Origin: Gigaspora rosea
Lineage: Eukaryota; Glomeromycota; Glomeromycetes; Diversisporales; Gigasporaceae
Direction: 5' to 3'
Assembly: GCA_003550325.1 (NCBI GenBank)
Contig: QKWP01000046.1
Span: 259,740-323,739 of the forward strand
DNA length: 64,000 bases
The position numbers were made by a program, and so were the translations under genes. The notes under the pieces are model-generated. The model was given only the letters and a program-made list of their open reading frames with translations. It was not told the origin of the DNA and searched no databases. Shown here piece by piece: positions 13,981 to 27,151 of the stretch; the first letter of the stretch is position 1; every line of letters starts with the position of its first letter.

Positions 13981-14758
13981 TATAGGCCGGTGCAAAAAGA
14001 TTGATAACTCAAATAAAAATTAATAGTAATTTTTTTTAGTAATAAAATATAATTTTTTTTAATTTAAAAAATTATTTTGGTAGATAGAAAAGGGTTTTAT
14101 ATAATTTATTTAATTATTTTATATAAACAATAAAGAAATTTTTAGCAATAACTTTTTAAGTAAATTTTGGTATATTTAGAAATGATAAATTTGATCGCGA
14201 TATAGTAATAAAAATTTTTTTATATATAAAATTTAAGTGTTTTAATTTAACTTTATTTTATTAGATAATAAAGAAGATTATTTTAAAATATAAAAAAATT
14301 TACTAATAGTTATTTTTAAACTTAGTTTTACTATTAAATATATATAGTACATATAGTAAATTAATGATTTTTAATACAAATCATCAACTTTAATGTTTAA
14401 TAACTTTTTATCTAGTGATTATTTTTTATGAAATTTTAAATATAGTTTTATTAAATCTATAGCTAGTTACTTGCGTAGTAGCAAGCTTTAAACTTTCAAA
14501 TTCATTAAGATATTAATTAAAATCTATTTTTTTAAGAAAAAATTTTTTGTAAATTTTTTTAATCTAAAAAGTTAGCTTTCATCTATTTTTATATAAAGGA
14601 GATATAGAATAATATAATCAATAAAAAATGATAGTTTATACCATAGTTATTTAATTGTAAAAAATTTTTAATTATATTATTAATAATTTTAAAAACTTTT
14701 ATTAGTAGTAATTATTAATTAAAATATTGAGGTATCAATCTTTTCGCACTGGCCCATA
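13981..14758. mobile_element. Terminal-inverted-repeat element, about 780 bp
   Basis: The left end reads GGCCGGTGCAAAAAGATTGA; the right end on the reverse strand reads GGGCCAGTGCGAAAAGATTG. The repeats are about 30 bp with few mismatches, and the outermost bases suggest a TA or TAT junction. The interior is extremely AT-rich with no transposase frame. A related terminus lies at 36804-36834. Confidence 0.65.
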
Positions 14759-17700
14759 ATAGTATATTAATATAGCAAATAGCAAAATAATATCATTTAA
14801 TTAACTTCGCAAATATGAACATTATAGTTAAATTCAGTTAAAAAGATTTTTGTCACTTTTAACCACTTGATAATTTGATTGAAATAATATAATCATAATT
14901 GGGCATGCTAAATGTTCAATCTTGTACTGATTCAAGACAAAAATTGTCTTAATATATAAAAATATTAAAGTAAATTAACAAAACAATTAGATGTTACTTG
15001 CATAGAAAAAAAAAATATTTATTAATATAATATTGTTAGCATTTACATGTCAAATACTTAAAAATTTACAATCATAATATATTAATAAAAAAAAATATAA
15101 AAATAAAGTATACTACTAGTATGGGTTATTTCCAAGTTAATTTATAAGCACCATAAAATTAGGCCACACAAAGTTAATTTTCGTTTTGCATTACATGAGT
15201 TTCAAAATTCCCGGTTGGTCGGTTAGATTTTTTTTTTTGGTTGTTTTTTTTGTAATCTATTATAAATTAATAGCTTTATGTTGCATCTAAGGCCACATAA
15301 AGTTAATTTCAAGCTTTGTGTAACATGGAATCAGAAAATTGGGGGTTAACAGTCAGATTTTCTATCGATTTTGTTGGATAATTTCTGAAAGCTAATATCT
15401 CCATCGGGTGCCAACGGAATAATTTATGGAGAAAAATTAAATAACAAAAATAGAATAATTGGAACAATTGGGACTTAAAAAAAAAAATTGGAAAATTGAA
15501 AAAATGGGTCAGCGGGTAATGCAAAATGAAAATCATAATCATTTTATATATTTCTATTAGTTTTTCTACATTTTTCAGATATGACCAATCAAAAATGTGA
15601 CTTAGAATTGAAGTATTTAGAAAAGAAAAAAAAGAGAATAGAAGAAAAGCGAACACACCCAAATAGCGAGAGAAAAAATATAACTCATAATTCCAGTTAC
15701 ACACAGAATGTGTTTATTTAATGCATTTCATTATTGTTATTTTTTCTCTATACTTCAATCTAGATCTTTTCTTTTTTTCTCTATATTTCGATCCTGCTTA
15801 AAATTTTTTGATTAGTCGTATCCAAAAACATAGCCCAAACATAACAAAATTATATCACAATCGAATATATTATTACATCATCTGTAATTATCGAATATAT
15901 TATTATATCATCTGTAATTATCAATTCACATTAATGAAATGCACAATGATTACAGAAATGCTATAATGATCACAGGAATTATATAATTCTGCTAATCTTC
16001 CCATGTTCAAACAGACCCATATTTTTACTTAAATCCTGGCCATTATTCAAGCAATGTCACTAGACGTTATTTTGTGTTTATACAGTTTATAATCCATTCC
16101 TGGTTTAGCGTGACTACGTTGTGCAGCTACTTATTAATTACATTAATTCGAATATGATGTATGCAATTTATAAAAAATGATAAATTAAAAATTTTAATTT
16201 CTATTGGTCGGACTGTATCGTGTGATGCCGGTGACAATCACTGTAGATGATAAATAGCAAATCTCTAAATGTAAATATATAAATAAAAGAATTTTGATAA
16301 ATTTAGTAAGTTGTGATATTGCAGATTAATATTTGAAAAAAATTAAAATAATTATTAGTTATGGTTAGGGTCTGGACTAGTATTAATATTAGATTAGAAG
16401 TGCATATATATATGCAAATTTAATTGCTAAAAACTTTTAATTAAAAGCCAAATCTAGTTTATATACTAAAATTTCAAGTTATTTAAAAAATTTTGATTTT
16501 TTTTTTGTAATTTTTTAAAATTTTTTGTTCATTTTGTTATACAAGATTCTGTAATCTAATTGGCCAATTATATTAACCTGTGATATAATAACCTGCAATA
16601 TTTTAACAACCTCCAAATAAAAAATTATTGTTTAAAATTTAATTTCTAGATTACAAACCAAAAATTAGTAATAATATATAAGTATAAAATACCGAGCAAA
16701 ATAATAACTAGGCTAAAGCATAGTAGAAGTTTATTTTGATTGGCTATTGATCTATCTTAGATAATGTGTTGATTATATCTTGAATAATATGTTGATTATA
16801 TCTTGGATCATATTCATGAATCATTTTTGATTGGCTAATTTATTTTATTTATCATTACTGTCAAACTAGAGTTTGAAACTAGTTATATTTATAAAACTAA
16901 TTGTACTATATTTGAAAAAATCAACTTGGGTTAACCCAGATTTGGTACACAACTGGTTATCTGGTTTATAAAATAAAACTGAATTCAAAACTAAGTCCAG
17001 GTTTATTATACAATATGGTTAATTTTAAAAAAATTATTACAAATATTAATACCTATTATAAAAATGCAAATTTATCTAAAATAGTGTTTTGATCCTATTT
17101 TGAAAAGTCTACCTGGGATTGAATTCTGATTGCTTTGAAAAATTTGATTATAATTTAGATTTTTAATTTGAATTAGTAATTAGAATTCATTCAAATTCAA
17201 TTTAGGCAAATCTAAATTTATTTGAATTAAAACTAGTTTTAAATTAGGCAATTATAATAAAAAATAAAAATAATAATAATAAAAAAAATAAAATAAATAA
17301 GCCTGTTTGATGCATAATCTGCTATATAGTATAATATATATTGTATAAAATATAAAACAAACAAACCAAAAATAAAAAGACCATTTGTACTATTTTTTTA
17401 TATTTACTACAAAATTGATTAATAATACAATTCGCAAGAATTCAATTATTTGATAAATAAGGTAATCAATATCTTTATCACTGGGTTTTATATATAAGGT
17501 TATAGAATTCTAATTGATACTCTTTTTCTCTTTCTTTTCTTTGAATACAAATATGAGATTTTCTATTATTATGATATTATGACAAATAAATGTATTATAA
17601 ATGACTTTATAGTGAAGGAATAAGTTATTTAAAGAACTAACTTCTATTATATAATATCGAAGTTTTTAGAACTCAAAAAAGTTTTGGTTCTTATAAACTC

Positions 17701-17996
17701 AAAGTGAGTTACCTTTATTTAGATTATTCTAAATTAGTCAGATTGCAGATTGAAGGGAAAAAGTTTAGCAATATTATCAAATTTCAATACCTTATATAAT
17801 ATTTAATAAGTAAAAATACAAAAAAAAGAGATAATATCCTTTTATAGAAAGTAAAAAAAAAGTTAATCAAAAATAATAATAAATAGAGTTAAAATGAAAA
17901 AATAAAATAAATATATTTTAAAAATAAATAATTCAAAGAGAAATACAAAAATATTACTATTATAACCTATATAAAATTATAAAAATTATATAATAC
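14759..17996. other. AT-rich intergenic stretch without a recognisable gene
   Basis: Contains a two-copy direct repeat at 15163-15420 (GGCCACA-AAGTTAATTT type) and a two-copy tandem repeat of about 34 bp at 15863-15931. The 131-codon open frame at 15309-15704 (-) is dominated by Phe, Ile and Leu from T-rich DNA and is not convincing. Confidence 0.6.
15863..15931. repeat. 34-bp tandem repeat, two copies
   Basis: ATCGAATATATTATTA followed by ATCATCTGTAATT occurs twice with one substitution. Confidence 0.85.
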
Positions 17997-19414
17997 TAAG
18001 GTAAATATATCTAATTTGGCACAACTAAGTTCTATGATAAATATCTTGTGATATATTAATTAGAATCAGATAATTTTGATACTATTCAATTTTTCTTATA
18101 GAAATGAATCAAATAGCACCAAAATCATCTAAATTTGATTATTCAATCATGAGATATTACTTTTTAAAGTTTATCCAAAAACATAGTCCAATTTTGGTGC
18201 AATGCTTCACAAAAGATCTCTAATAATATCTTGTAAACCATTGATTCAATTATACGATTTGGTACTATTTGATTCATCATGATGAGTCGAATTGGAAAAT
18301 ACTAAATCATGTGATTATAATTGATAGTTCATGAATATTATTATTTAACCAAAATAATTTGTACAGTATGGGACAGCAAAAAGCATCCAATTTTTTTGAA
18401 GGGGCGCCAAATTTGAGATAGGTAACACAATCTCTGATTGGCTAATTTTTATTAAGCGCCAAATTTGGGTTATGTAACACAACTTCTGATTGGCCAATTT
18501 TTATTAAGATGCCAAAAATTGATTTTTTAATAATGAGTATTAACCAATAAAATTGTTTGCACGTGACTAGTGCCAATATGATTGGGTAATTCCTTTGCAC
18601 CAAATTTCTGTTTTACTATTAAAATTACCAAACTTTGATCTCTTATAACTCTTGTAAAAAGCAAGATATTAAAAATCTGTCTTACAGATTTGTAGTTTAG
18701 GTTATAAATAATAAATTTGTAAGAGGGATTTTTAAAATAATTATTTGTTATGAAGTTATAAGACTTTAAACAATTGCGAAAAAATTGGATGTTTCTCGCT
18801 GTCCTGTACTGTATAAAACAAAATTTGAAATTAACATAAAATCATAAATAACTTTTGACAAACTGGTCTGTTTTTTATAATTTTATCGCCAAACTAACTA
18901 CCTTGAAAAGACAATTTCAATAAGTTCAAAATTGTTAAAATCCAATTATATAATTACAATATTATTAAAAATATTCTTATTATTTTTGATAAAATTTGAT
19001 TAGTTAAACTTATTAATTTTTATTTAAAAAGATACAAAAAAATGATCTTGTGATTCTGTGATTGAATTTTAATAATTTTGGCTCATTGGAACTATCTCTT
19101 CAAGGTGTATATTTTGGTATTAAAATCATCAAAACAGGCTGGTCTATCAAAATTTATTTATGATTTTATACTAATTTTCAAAGATTATATATTTTGGTTA
19201 AATAATAATAACTTGGTAAAAGAAATCAAATAGTACCAAATTCATTTTATTTGGATTACTAGATTAAAAGTTATTATAAACTATTAGTTAGTATTTATTT
19301 ATCTTAATAAGATGAATTGAATGGTATCAAATTACATAATTCTGATTAACAGTTTATAAAATATCTTTAGTATGCTAAATTAGGCATTACACCAAATTAG
19401 ATATATCTACCTTA
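17997..19414. mobile_element. Long foldback element interrupted by a mariner-like MITE
   Basis: TAAGGTAAATATATCTAATT at the left end pairs with the inverted copy ending at 19414. Imperfect pairing continues inward for several hundred bases to a loop near 18960-19040, so the element is essentially one large hairpin. The left arm is split at 18362 by the nested element at 18364-18811. Arm sequence before the insertion (ATTATTATTTAACCAAAATA) and after it (AACATAAAATCATAAATAA) is contiguous in the right arm, which shows the order of events. No coding capacity. Confidence 0.75.
18364..18811. mobile_element. Mariner/Tc1-like non-autonomous element (448 bp) with TA duplication
   Basis: The ends are inverted repeats of about 33 bp (CAGTATGGGACAGCAAAAAG at the left; CAGTACAGGACAGCGAGAAA on the reverse strand at the right), flanked by TA on both sides. 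The interior has two tandem copies of a roughly 55-bp block containing CGCCAAATTTG and CTGATTGGC at 18402-18508. No transposase frame. Confidence 0.8.
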
Positions 19415-20065
19415 AATAATAAAGTCACTGCTTTATTTAAATTTACTTATTATATATAAGAAAAAACTGAAAACTCTATCTAAAATAGTAAAGATATATA
19501 TAACATAAATATTATAAATTAGGTAATATTATTTTAATCAACTTTTGTTTTGAATTTTTTAATTATAAACATTACATCTGATCTTGAAATTTGATTGGGA
19601 GAGCAATATATAATGTGCATTACTTTATACAATGAGTAAATTTACTTTTTTTTATAATCAATTTAATATAAAACTTTAGCTATACTAACTTTTGCTCTAA
19701 AGTTTTAAGCTTTACACTAAAAGGCCAAAACTAAAAAATCTTATTTAGCTCTTTTTTAAATATTTTTCAAATTGAAACTCTAGTTTTTAGTTTCTTTAAA
19801 AAGATTTTATAATATTTTTTTCAAATTAACTATAAATTTTCTATAAATTAATATTTTAAAAAATTGGTTTAAATGATCTCTTTATTTTAGTTTTTAGGAA
19901 GCATCTATAAATAATATCATACCCTATATAGTAGCTTATAACTCCTCCTAGACTATATAAAAAAATTTTTACAAATCTATATATTTATATATAAAATTTT
20001 ACAAATCTTGGATATCTTGTAACATAGTAATCCAATTTAGATAATTTTGTTACTAACTGATTTGT

Positions 20066-20258
20066 CTCAGTAAGAGGAATTGAATAATACCAAATTTATT
20101 TTATTTGGATCACTGGATTAACAAATATTTGCAAAAAAACTATTGGTTTTATAGTAATTTTATAAAAAAAAGATAAAACCAATAGTATTTTGCTAATAAC
20201 TTCTGATCCAGTAATCCAAATAAAATAAATTTGGTACTATTTGATTCCTCTTACTGAG
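20066..20258. mobile_element. Foldback element, about 190 bp
   Basis: CTCAGTAAGAGGAATTGAAT at the left pairs with ATTTGATTCCTCTTACTGAG at the right. Pairing continues to a short central loop at about 20150-20170. Arm sequence resembles parts of the foldback at 17997-19414, especially ATTTGGTACTATTTGATTC, so they may be one family. Confidence 0.8.
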
Positions 20259-20521
20259 ATGTATCAAATAGTACCAAAACTATTCAATTTTGATCTCTAA
20301 ATCAAATTAAACAAATTTTTAAAAAAATTATATTATTTTTTTGCCCCTCCCTACTTATTAGAAAATATTACATTTTGTCTGACCCTCTTCTTTTCTCTTA
20401 TATAATATTGAATAGTATTTTTAAAATTTTTGTTATATATCTCTTTTATAACTAAAGAAAACAAATAAATTTAAAATATCTTAAATCAATACAAAGTGTT
20501 AATACATTCTTGCTATAAATA

Positions 20522-23500
20522 TTAGTTTATTTCCATATAAATAAATTGATTAATTAGCTTATTTAACGTGATTGGAGTATAAACAACAAAAGTTCCTAAC
20601 AATTTTTTCATTAATTCTCTTACTAATGCAATTCTGTCATTACTTGGAAATACTATAAATATTATTGATAAATTATTATTATCAATCAACAATTCTTTAA
20701 TTCTAAAATAAAATTTATAGTTTCTTCCTTGAAGTTTTCATAAAGACCGATAAAGACTATATCATAAGTAAATTGATCATATAATTCTTTATATGTTTTT
20801 ACTGCCTTAATACCTTTTTCAAAGGTATCGAATGCATCAACTTTTTCGACACTTTTAAGATAATTCATTATAGAGTTTCTCAAATTTTCAGCAGAGTGAA
20901 TTATTTGTATTCGCTTTTTTCTTATAGTGTGAGGTAATACATAACTTGATTGTTTATTAAATTGGATCTCCGCTGATAAAGATGCCTTTGGCAATATTTC
21001 AACATTCCATGTAAATGAAAATTTACTTCCTTTTTCTAATTGACTTTCTACTTTAATTTCACCTCCATTAATTTCTACTAGATTTTTACAGATTGAGACC
21101 AAATCCTGCACCATCTTGCCTTTTAGTTATTGACATGTCACCCTGCGAAAAACTTTCCCAGGCATGTTTTATATATTCTGGATTTATGCTATTACAAAAT
21201 TATGATATAATTATTAAATGATTATATATGCTAAAATATCATCACTAAAATATCATCACAAGTAATCACAAGTAATTTACCCAATACCAGTATCACTTAA
21301 TTCAATTAATAACTTTTCTTTTTTAATCACTTGATCGCAAGACGAATTTTTTTCATGGTTTTTTTCAATTACTTCTCGTGGTTGCATTGAAATTGTCAGT
21401 ACTATTCCGCCTTCATTAGTAAATTTAACTCTAAGTTATTAAAAATAAAATCGTCAAATAAAATCATAGAGTGATGAGTATGAAGAATAGTCATCAAAAA
21501 TAAAAACAAAAAAGAAGAAATAGTTACGAATTTGATAGTAAATGGGTTAAAACTTGGTTCAGTCTATTTTAATAAGAGATAAGTAAGTATTATTACTATA
21601 CAAATATAAACCGTTTTACTGTATATAAAATATATTGACCAAATCACCTTTCAGGATCACTCTTAACATATCTTGGCAACATATCTATCTCACAATTCAC
21701 AATTAATTCAATATTTTTAATCGCAGCTTTTTTTCCAAATATAACAATTGTGCTCTCAAGTGAATTTAATAAATCAAAAATTCTATTTATTAAAATACAT
21801 TTTTTCGCTTCTAATTTTGTTACACTTAAAATGTCGTTAACTATAGATAACACGACATCAGCAGCACTTGATATTATATCAAGCATGTCCCTTTGATCAT
21901 TAGTTAAGGTAGTACACTCTAAAGAAGGAGGCATACCTATTATTGCACTTAGAGGTGTTCGTAGTTCTAAAAATAAGAAAAAAAAAAGAATTTAAATAAA
22001 AAAATTAAAATATTAAAATAAAAGTTTATAAGTATATGAAATCACAAAACTAAACCATGAGAAATATTTGCTAATATTTGAGTCTTTGCATCATTAGCTA
22101 ATTCAGCAGATTTAATTTGAATTTCTTTTTCTTCAATCTCTTCCAACAATTTCGCATAAGTAATAGCTAAACTTATATGATTTGATATTTGTTGTAATAA
22201 TTCTATTTCGGAATCGAACCAAACAGAATTTTGAGATCTATGTACTTTTATCCATCCCCAAAAATTATCCTCCAACCTTATTTCTACAGATAATATAGAA
22301 CCATTTTTATGAACCTCATCACAATATTCATTTAAAGAAATTTCAACGCCTGAATTTTTATTAAAATATTTTTGTGACCTTGTGAAAAGTTGTGAATTAC
22401 TATTATTGTTATCATTAATTTCCGTGAATGGATTAATTATTGGTGTTAAATCTTCCGAGTCATTTTCATATGGAATAACTGTTTTATTATTCTTAAATGG
22501 CTCATTTGAAATAATAAAGATTTTTTCACATGGTAACCTACGATCAATTTCCTTCGTAATATAAAGTAATGTTTTATCTAAATCTGATTCGGAAAAAATC
22601 ATGTTTATTATTGAAAGCAATAATTGTTTTATATTTTCTTGTCTATATCGATGAAATAATATTTTACGACGAAGAATTGAGCATTCAATATTAGCGCGAA
22701 TACGACAAATTAGTTCTCGAGTTGAAAATGGTTTTACTAAATAATCATCTGCTCCTTTATCCAAACCTGAAAATATTGAAATGATTAAAAAAAGAAATAA
22801 TAGTAACTGATAATTTAATAGTATTTAAATTACCTTGAATTTTAGAGGTTTCAGAAGCTTTTGCAGATAATAATATTACGGGAATTAGTTGAGTTTTTAC
22901 ATCAGATCTTAACACATTTAATAACTCATATCCGTCCATATTTGGCATCATGATATCTATATATTAAAGTTCAAACCATATTGTGATAATTGAAATAATT
23001 ATTAATGTGCATGTGATAAATTACATTATCCGGCAGCTTACTATGATCGTACCACCAGAATAAGTCGAGTTATTTTGATGGTAATTGCATCATCTATCAC
23101 CAAAAGAGCTCGAATTATTCTGTTGGTTCGGTCGTCGTAAGCCACCGGATAAAACCGTCATTGAATGCTACGTACGCAACCAGATAAACCGAACCATTTT
23201 GCAAATAATTCTGTTATTGGCTGCTTCGCATCTAATAACTATATATTAATAATTACTTGCCACTAAGTATTAAATCAGGTAATTTTTTAAGCGCTTTTAA
23301 GGTTCGTATAGCATCTTGGCCATCGCATGCACGATATACGTCAAATTCATTTAAAAGGTCTGCCAAATAATCTCTATAAAATATTCAATAAAAAAAAAAT
23401 AAATTTTACACAAGAATATGGATTTTTTTTGGTGTAATAACGAAATACATTACCTCAAGTCACTACTATCATTTTCTGATATTTTATCAGCATTAATATT

Positions 23501-26354
23501 CATATTATCAAGTTCCTTATTATTAATTAAATATTCAGTTTCAGATTTATTATATTTCATCCATTGAGAACTTTCTTCTAAATAAAGTTGTCGATTAGTG
23601 TATAATTCCCTATCATGATTTATCTGATTTTCAATTTTTATAGAACATATTTGATCTATTAATAAGTGTTCACATCCTATTTGAAACCAACATTTAAATG
23701 TCGTTCCTGATTTACTATAGAAGTAACAGTGATATCTCCACCGTGGAATGTAATAAGTTCTTTGACTAGAGCAAGCCCTATTCCGGTACCTTCATGACTA
23801 CGTGCACCTTGAGATTCTACTCGATAAAAACGCTGAAATATATTTGGAAGGGCGGATTCCGGAATACCAACCCCTAAATAAAAAAGTCAATCCAGATGTA
23901 GTTATAATGACAGTATAAATCAGTATAAACAGAATTCGAGGTTTTATTTTGCAAGATTAGTAAAAATTATTAACCTGTATCAGACACTTCAAGGACAACC
24001 ATCTTTTTTTTCTCGTTCATATAATCAAGATATAAGCGAACAGTTATTTGTCCATTCCAAGTATGCTTGAATGCATTTGAACCTTATAATACAGCAATAA
24101 GCAATAAAATATTTTAGCGAATTTATAAACTTTATATGTAACACTTTTTGTTAAAAAAAAATACCTACAAAGATTAAATACGATAGTTTCATATAAATCA
24201 CGATCCAAATATATTTTATCACCCAAAGCGAGATCAAACTCATCCGGATTTGGAATATCAATATAATAATTTACGCCTAATGTTTTGGCCATACTTTTAA
24301 AATCTGAGGCCAATTCATGAGTAAATTCAGCTATATTTGTTTCACGATAATGTGCTCTTAGTTGATTAGTTTCTATATTTGAAAACTATTATAACGGATA
24401 AGATTAATAAAAATGAATATATATTAACGATTGTAATACAATAATATATTTATGTATATAACATACTTGTAATAAAGCATTAATGAGTTTAAGTATTCGG
24501 TGAGCATTACGCCGTATAATTGAAGATTCGACATTAGTGACGGTTCTTGAATACATGTATTAATTACATCATTGAGTGGTGAAAGCATTAAAGTTAATGG
24601 TGCTAATATTATACAGTTATAAAAAAAGCATTAGGCCTATTTATACAATACATTTTAAAAAAAGAGTATTTTATAATAATACTTTTTAGTTCGTGACTGA
24701 TTCCTTGGAAAAACGTAATTTTTTGGTAATTCATATCAGCCAATATTTAGTTTGATTCTTTTCACCTTCAACAGATTTTCCATGTTGTAAAAGCACGTAG
24801 ATTTGATTTGTTAATAACTAATAAATAATAAAAATATATAGGTATTTATTTATAATATATTTTTAATTAATTATAAATAAGAGATAACGAAATTAATGAT
24901 ATAAAATTATTACATACATTAAAAAACTCCATATATCGATTATCAAGTGCGCGAAATCGACTAATACCATAAATTAATACAACAGACAAACCATGATCTT
25001 TGTCAAGAGAAATTTTTATAGGGAAAAGTACAGCCTGAGATTCGTCATTTAAAAGAACTTTTAAATTTCTTTCTTCTTTAAATACACGGTATATTGGCCA
25101 AGTTTCACATTTTAAGAATGAATAAGTTGCGGTACTTCTTTTTAGTTCTATATATGTATCATAACTTTTATTAGCATCTATGGCTAAATCAATTGTTTCA
25201 TTGGTTTCTGGTAAATAATCAGGAATATTTCTTTTTTCTTTATCGTCACTATCAAAGGTCGTAGCCATTAGATGGGCGATTAAAAATTCAGAACTAGTAT
25301 TTAATTTATGTTTTACAAAGTAAATTAGTGTATAAGGGATATCTTCATTGTTTCTTAATGTTTTTGTTATAATATGGCAGGCACTTTCTAAGGACTCAAT
25401 GTCTTTGAGAAATATTTTGAAGTGCAAAATATATTAATAAATATAATTTCATAAATATAATGCTAGTAACGATTATCAACTATAATCAAGTAATTAAAAT
25501 TATAAGTACTAACTAGATGTAAGATGACCAAATTCTCTAAGTAATTTTAGTCTTCAAGTATTTAAAACTTGTAGTGTAGTTTCTTGTGCTAGACACCATA
25601 AAGCACTGATTGTGGCATCAGATTTGAAAATCGGACTATATGTATAGCTAAAGTATACTTCTTCATCATATCCATCACGTTGTAATATTGTAGGTCGATC
25701 GTTGTAGTAAAGACCTTTGCCGGTTGTTATTACTCTACATGTATTTTATAATTTAAGGGAAATCTAATATTATGAATTAAATATCTTAAAATTACTATAT
25801 CACTTACCTATTAAAATCTAAACTCATGCGAGTCTCATATACTTTAGGCCAAATATCTTTAACCGATTTTCCTAATGCTATTTAACATTCATAAAAATGC
25901 TACATTATTAATAATTTTTGTTATAAACACATATATAGTATAGTATGAAAATATATAACTTACCGGGATGATTTGTCTTTATTATTGGTACAAACGCTAT
26001 GAGCAAATTAGGTTAGATAAGTGTTAGATACTTATGTTAATTAAATAGATTAAGTAAAATAACCAATAAAATTGATATACCTTGATTATATAATAATAAC
26101 CAATTTGGAGGATCGCAATAGATACACGTAGGAAACTCAGTTTTGAGACATAAGTTCTAACATTAAACATATGTTTTTAGAAAATTTTATGAATTTTAAA
26201 AAAAAAAACACGCGCAAAATACTGTAGCATTTTTGATAGCAGGATCCCAAGCGTCCATAGGACCAAGCGGAGTTGAAGACCAGTCAAAATTGTAGACCAT
26301 GTCAATATGATTTGAATTCTCACTCTTGCTTAACATCTTCAAAGGTGACGACAT
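20522..26354 (-). pseudogene. Double-module hybrid sensor histidine kinase, with frame lesions
   Basis: About 18 exons from ATG 26354-26352 to TAA 20524-20522. Order: PAS (YNFDWSSTPLGPMDAWDPAI); GAF-like exon 25402-24918; HisKA with GISHELKTPLTLMLSP; HATPase (N box NAFKHTWNG-type, DTGVGIPESALP); receiver with phospho-Asp in LILSDIMMPNMDGYELL and VKPFSTREL; GAF (about 22660-22130); second HisKA (ANISHELRTPLSAIIG); second HATPase (LNQVLTHLLSNSVKF, then LSDTGIG); C-terminal receiver-like region where the expected Asp is Gly (YDIVFIGLY). Membrane segments are not seen, so it is probably a cytosolic phosphorelay sensor. Lesions: TGA at 25556-25554 where the paralogue has CGA; single-base losses near 24744, 24520, 23705 and 20697; a 2-base loss near 21096 in the second G2 box. 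Either a pseudogene or a poor consensus. One intron (23260-22957) is GC-AG. Confidence 0.75.
23027..23151. mobile_element. Foldback/MITE inside the GC-AG intron of the histidine kinase
   Basis: TATCCGGCAGCTTAC at the left pairs with the inverted GTAAGCCACCGGATA at the right, and pairing continues through CCAGAATAAGTCGAG to the centre. It is more GC-rich than the flanks and sits wholly inside the 304-bp intron 22957-23260 of the receiver domain. Confidence 0.75.
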
Positions 26355-26790
26355 ATAAACTTATCAAATAACGACCAATCTATTAAAAGTTATTTATTTA
26401 ATTTAATAAAAGAATAATAACCATTTACATATCAGCTTGTTTAACAAAGATTATATCTATTTAGGTAGTTGTAAGAAGAATAGGCAAAAAGTGGTAAATT
26501 TTAATTTCCATGTCTTAACTTAGGTTTTCTATTGGTTATTGTTAATTTCTTCACTTTATTACTTACATACTGTACGTACTGTACGTACTGTACGTACGTA
26601 AATGCTTATGTTTGTGCTTACGTGATTTTTGTGCTTGAAGTTGAAAATTGCTTGAAGTTGCTAATTAGGGTATAAAAGTTATACTTGCCTAAAATTACAA
26701 CCAACGCGTGCGAGATTCTGAGCTTCAAGCACCCAAATTGGCAACTTCAAGCAATTTTCAACATCAAGCACGATATATCATAATTGTCCA
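23440..26790. repeat. Segmental duplication paralogous to 1-3540
   Basis: The first kinase module, its introns and its upstream region match 1-3540 in the same order and orientation, with moderate divergence in introns and exons. The copies are about 23.2 kb apart in direct orientation. Confidence 0.85.
26560..26605. promoter_or_regulatory. Repeated ACTGTACGT tract upstream of the histidine kinase
   Basis: Three to four tandem copies of ACTGTACGT end in ACGTACGTAA, about 210 bp upstream of the start codon. The counterpart upstream of the left-edge kinase is ACGTACGTACG. A regulatory function is inferred. Confidence 0.35.
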
Positions 26791-26911
26791 ATTAGGAAAT
26801 AGTCGGGATGATTGTTACTCAATTCATTAAAGTTTGTTATACAGTTCAGCTGCAATACTCTTTTTGTGAGACTGCTGACTGTCGTGGCTTATTTGTATAA
26901 CGAAACGTTAT

Positions 26912-27003
26912 TGCATACTTTAATAAAATGGCAGGATTCACCTAATATATAAATTATAATATAAAATATCCGGTGAATCCACCGTTTTATTAAAGACAAT
27001 GCA
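26912..27003. mobile_element. Small hairpin element
   Basis: CTTTAATAAAATGGCAGGAT at the left pairs with CCGTTTTATTAAAG at the right. The outer TGCA is shared at both ends, and the loop is A/T only. Confidence 0.6.
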
Positions 27004-27151
27004 TAGCCACAAGTTTACTTAATGCACCGAATCACGTTTCATTACATAAGTCACGATGCTCCACGAAAAACATATGGGCGGATTTGTTTCCATTCGATAT
27101 GTCGCATAAATCCGGTTTTGTCATAATGATGATCAAAACATGATCTCATAG

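Noticed and set aside
15309..15704. 131-codon frame on the minus strand
   Set aside because: Composition is Phe/Ile/Leu-rich from T-rich DNA, with no motif and no splice context. It overlaps a simple duplicated block.
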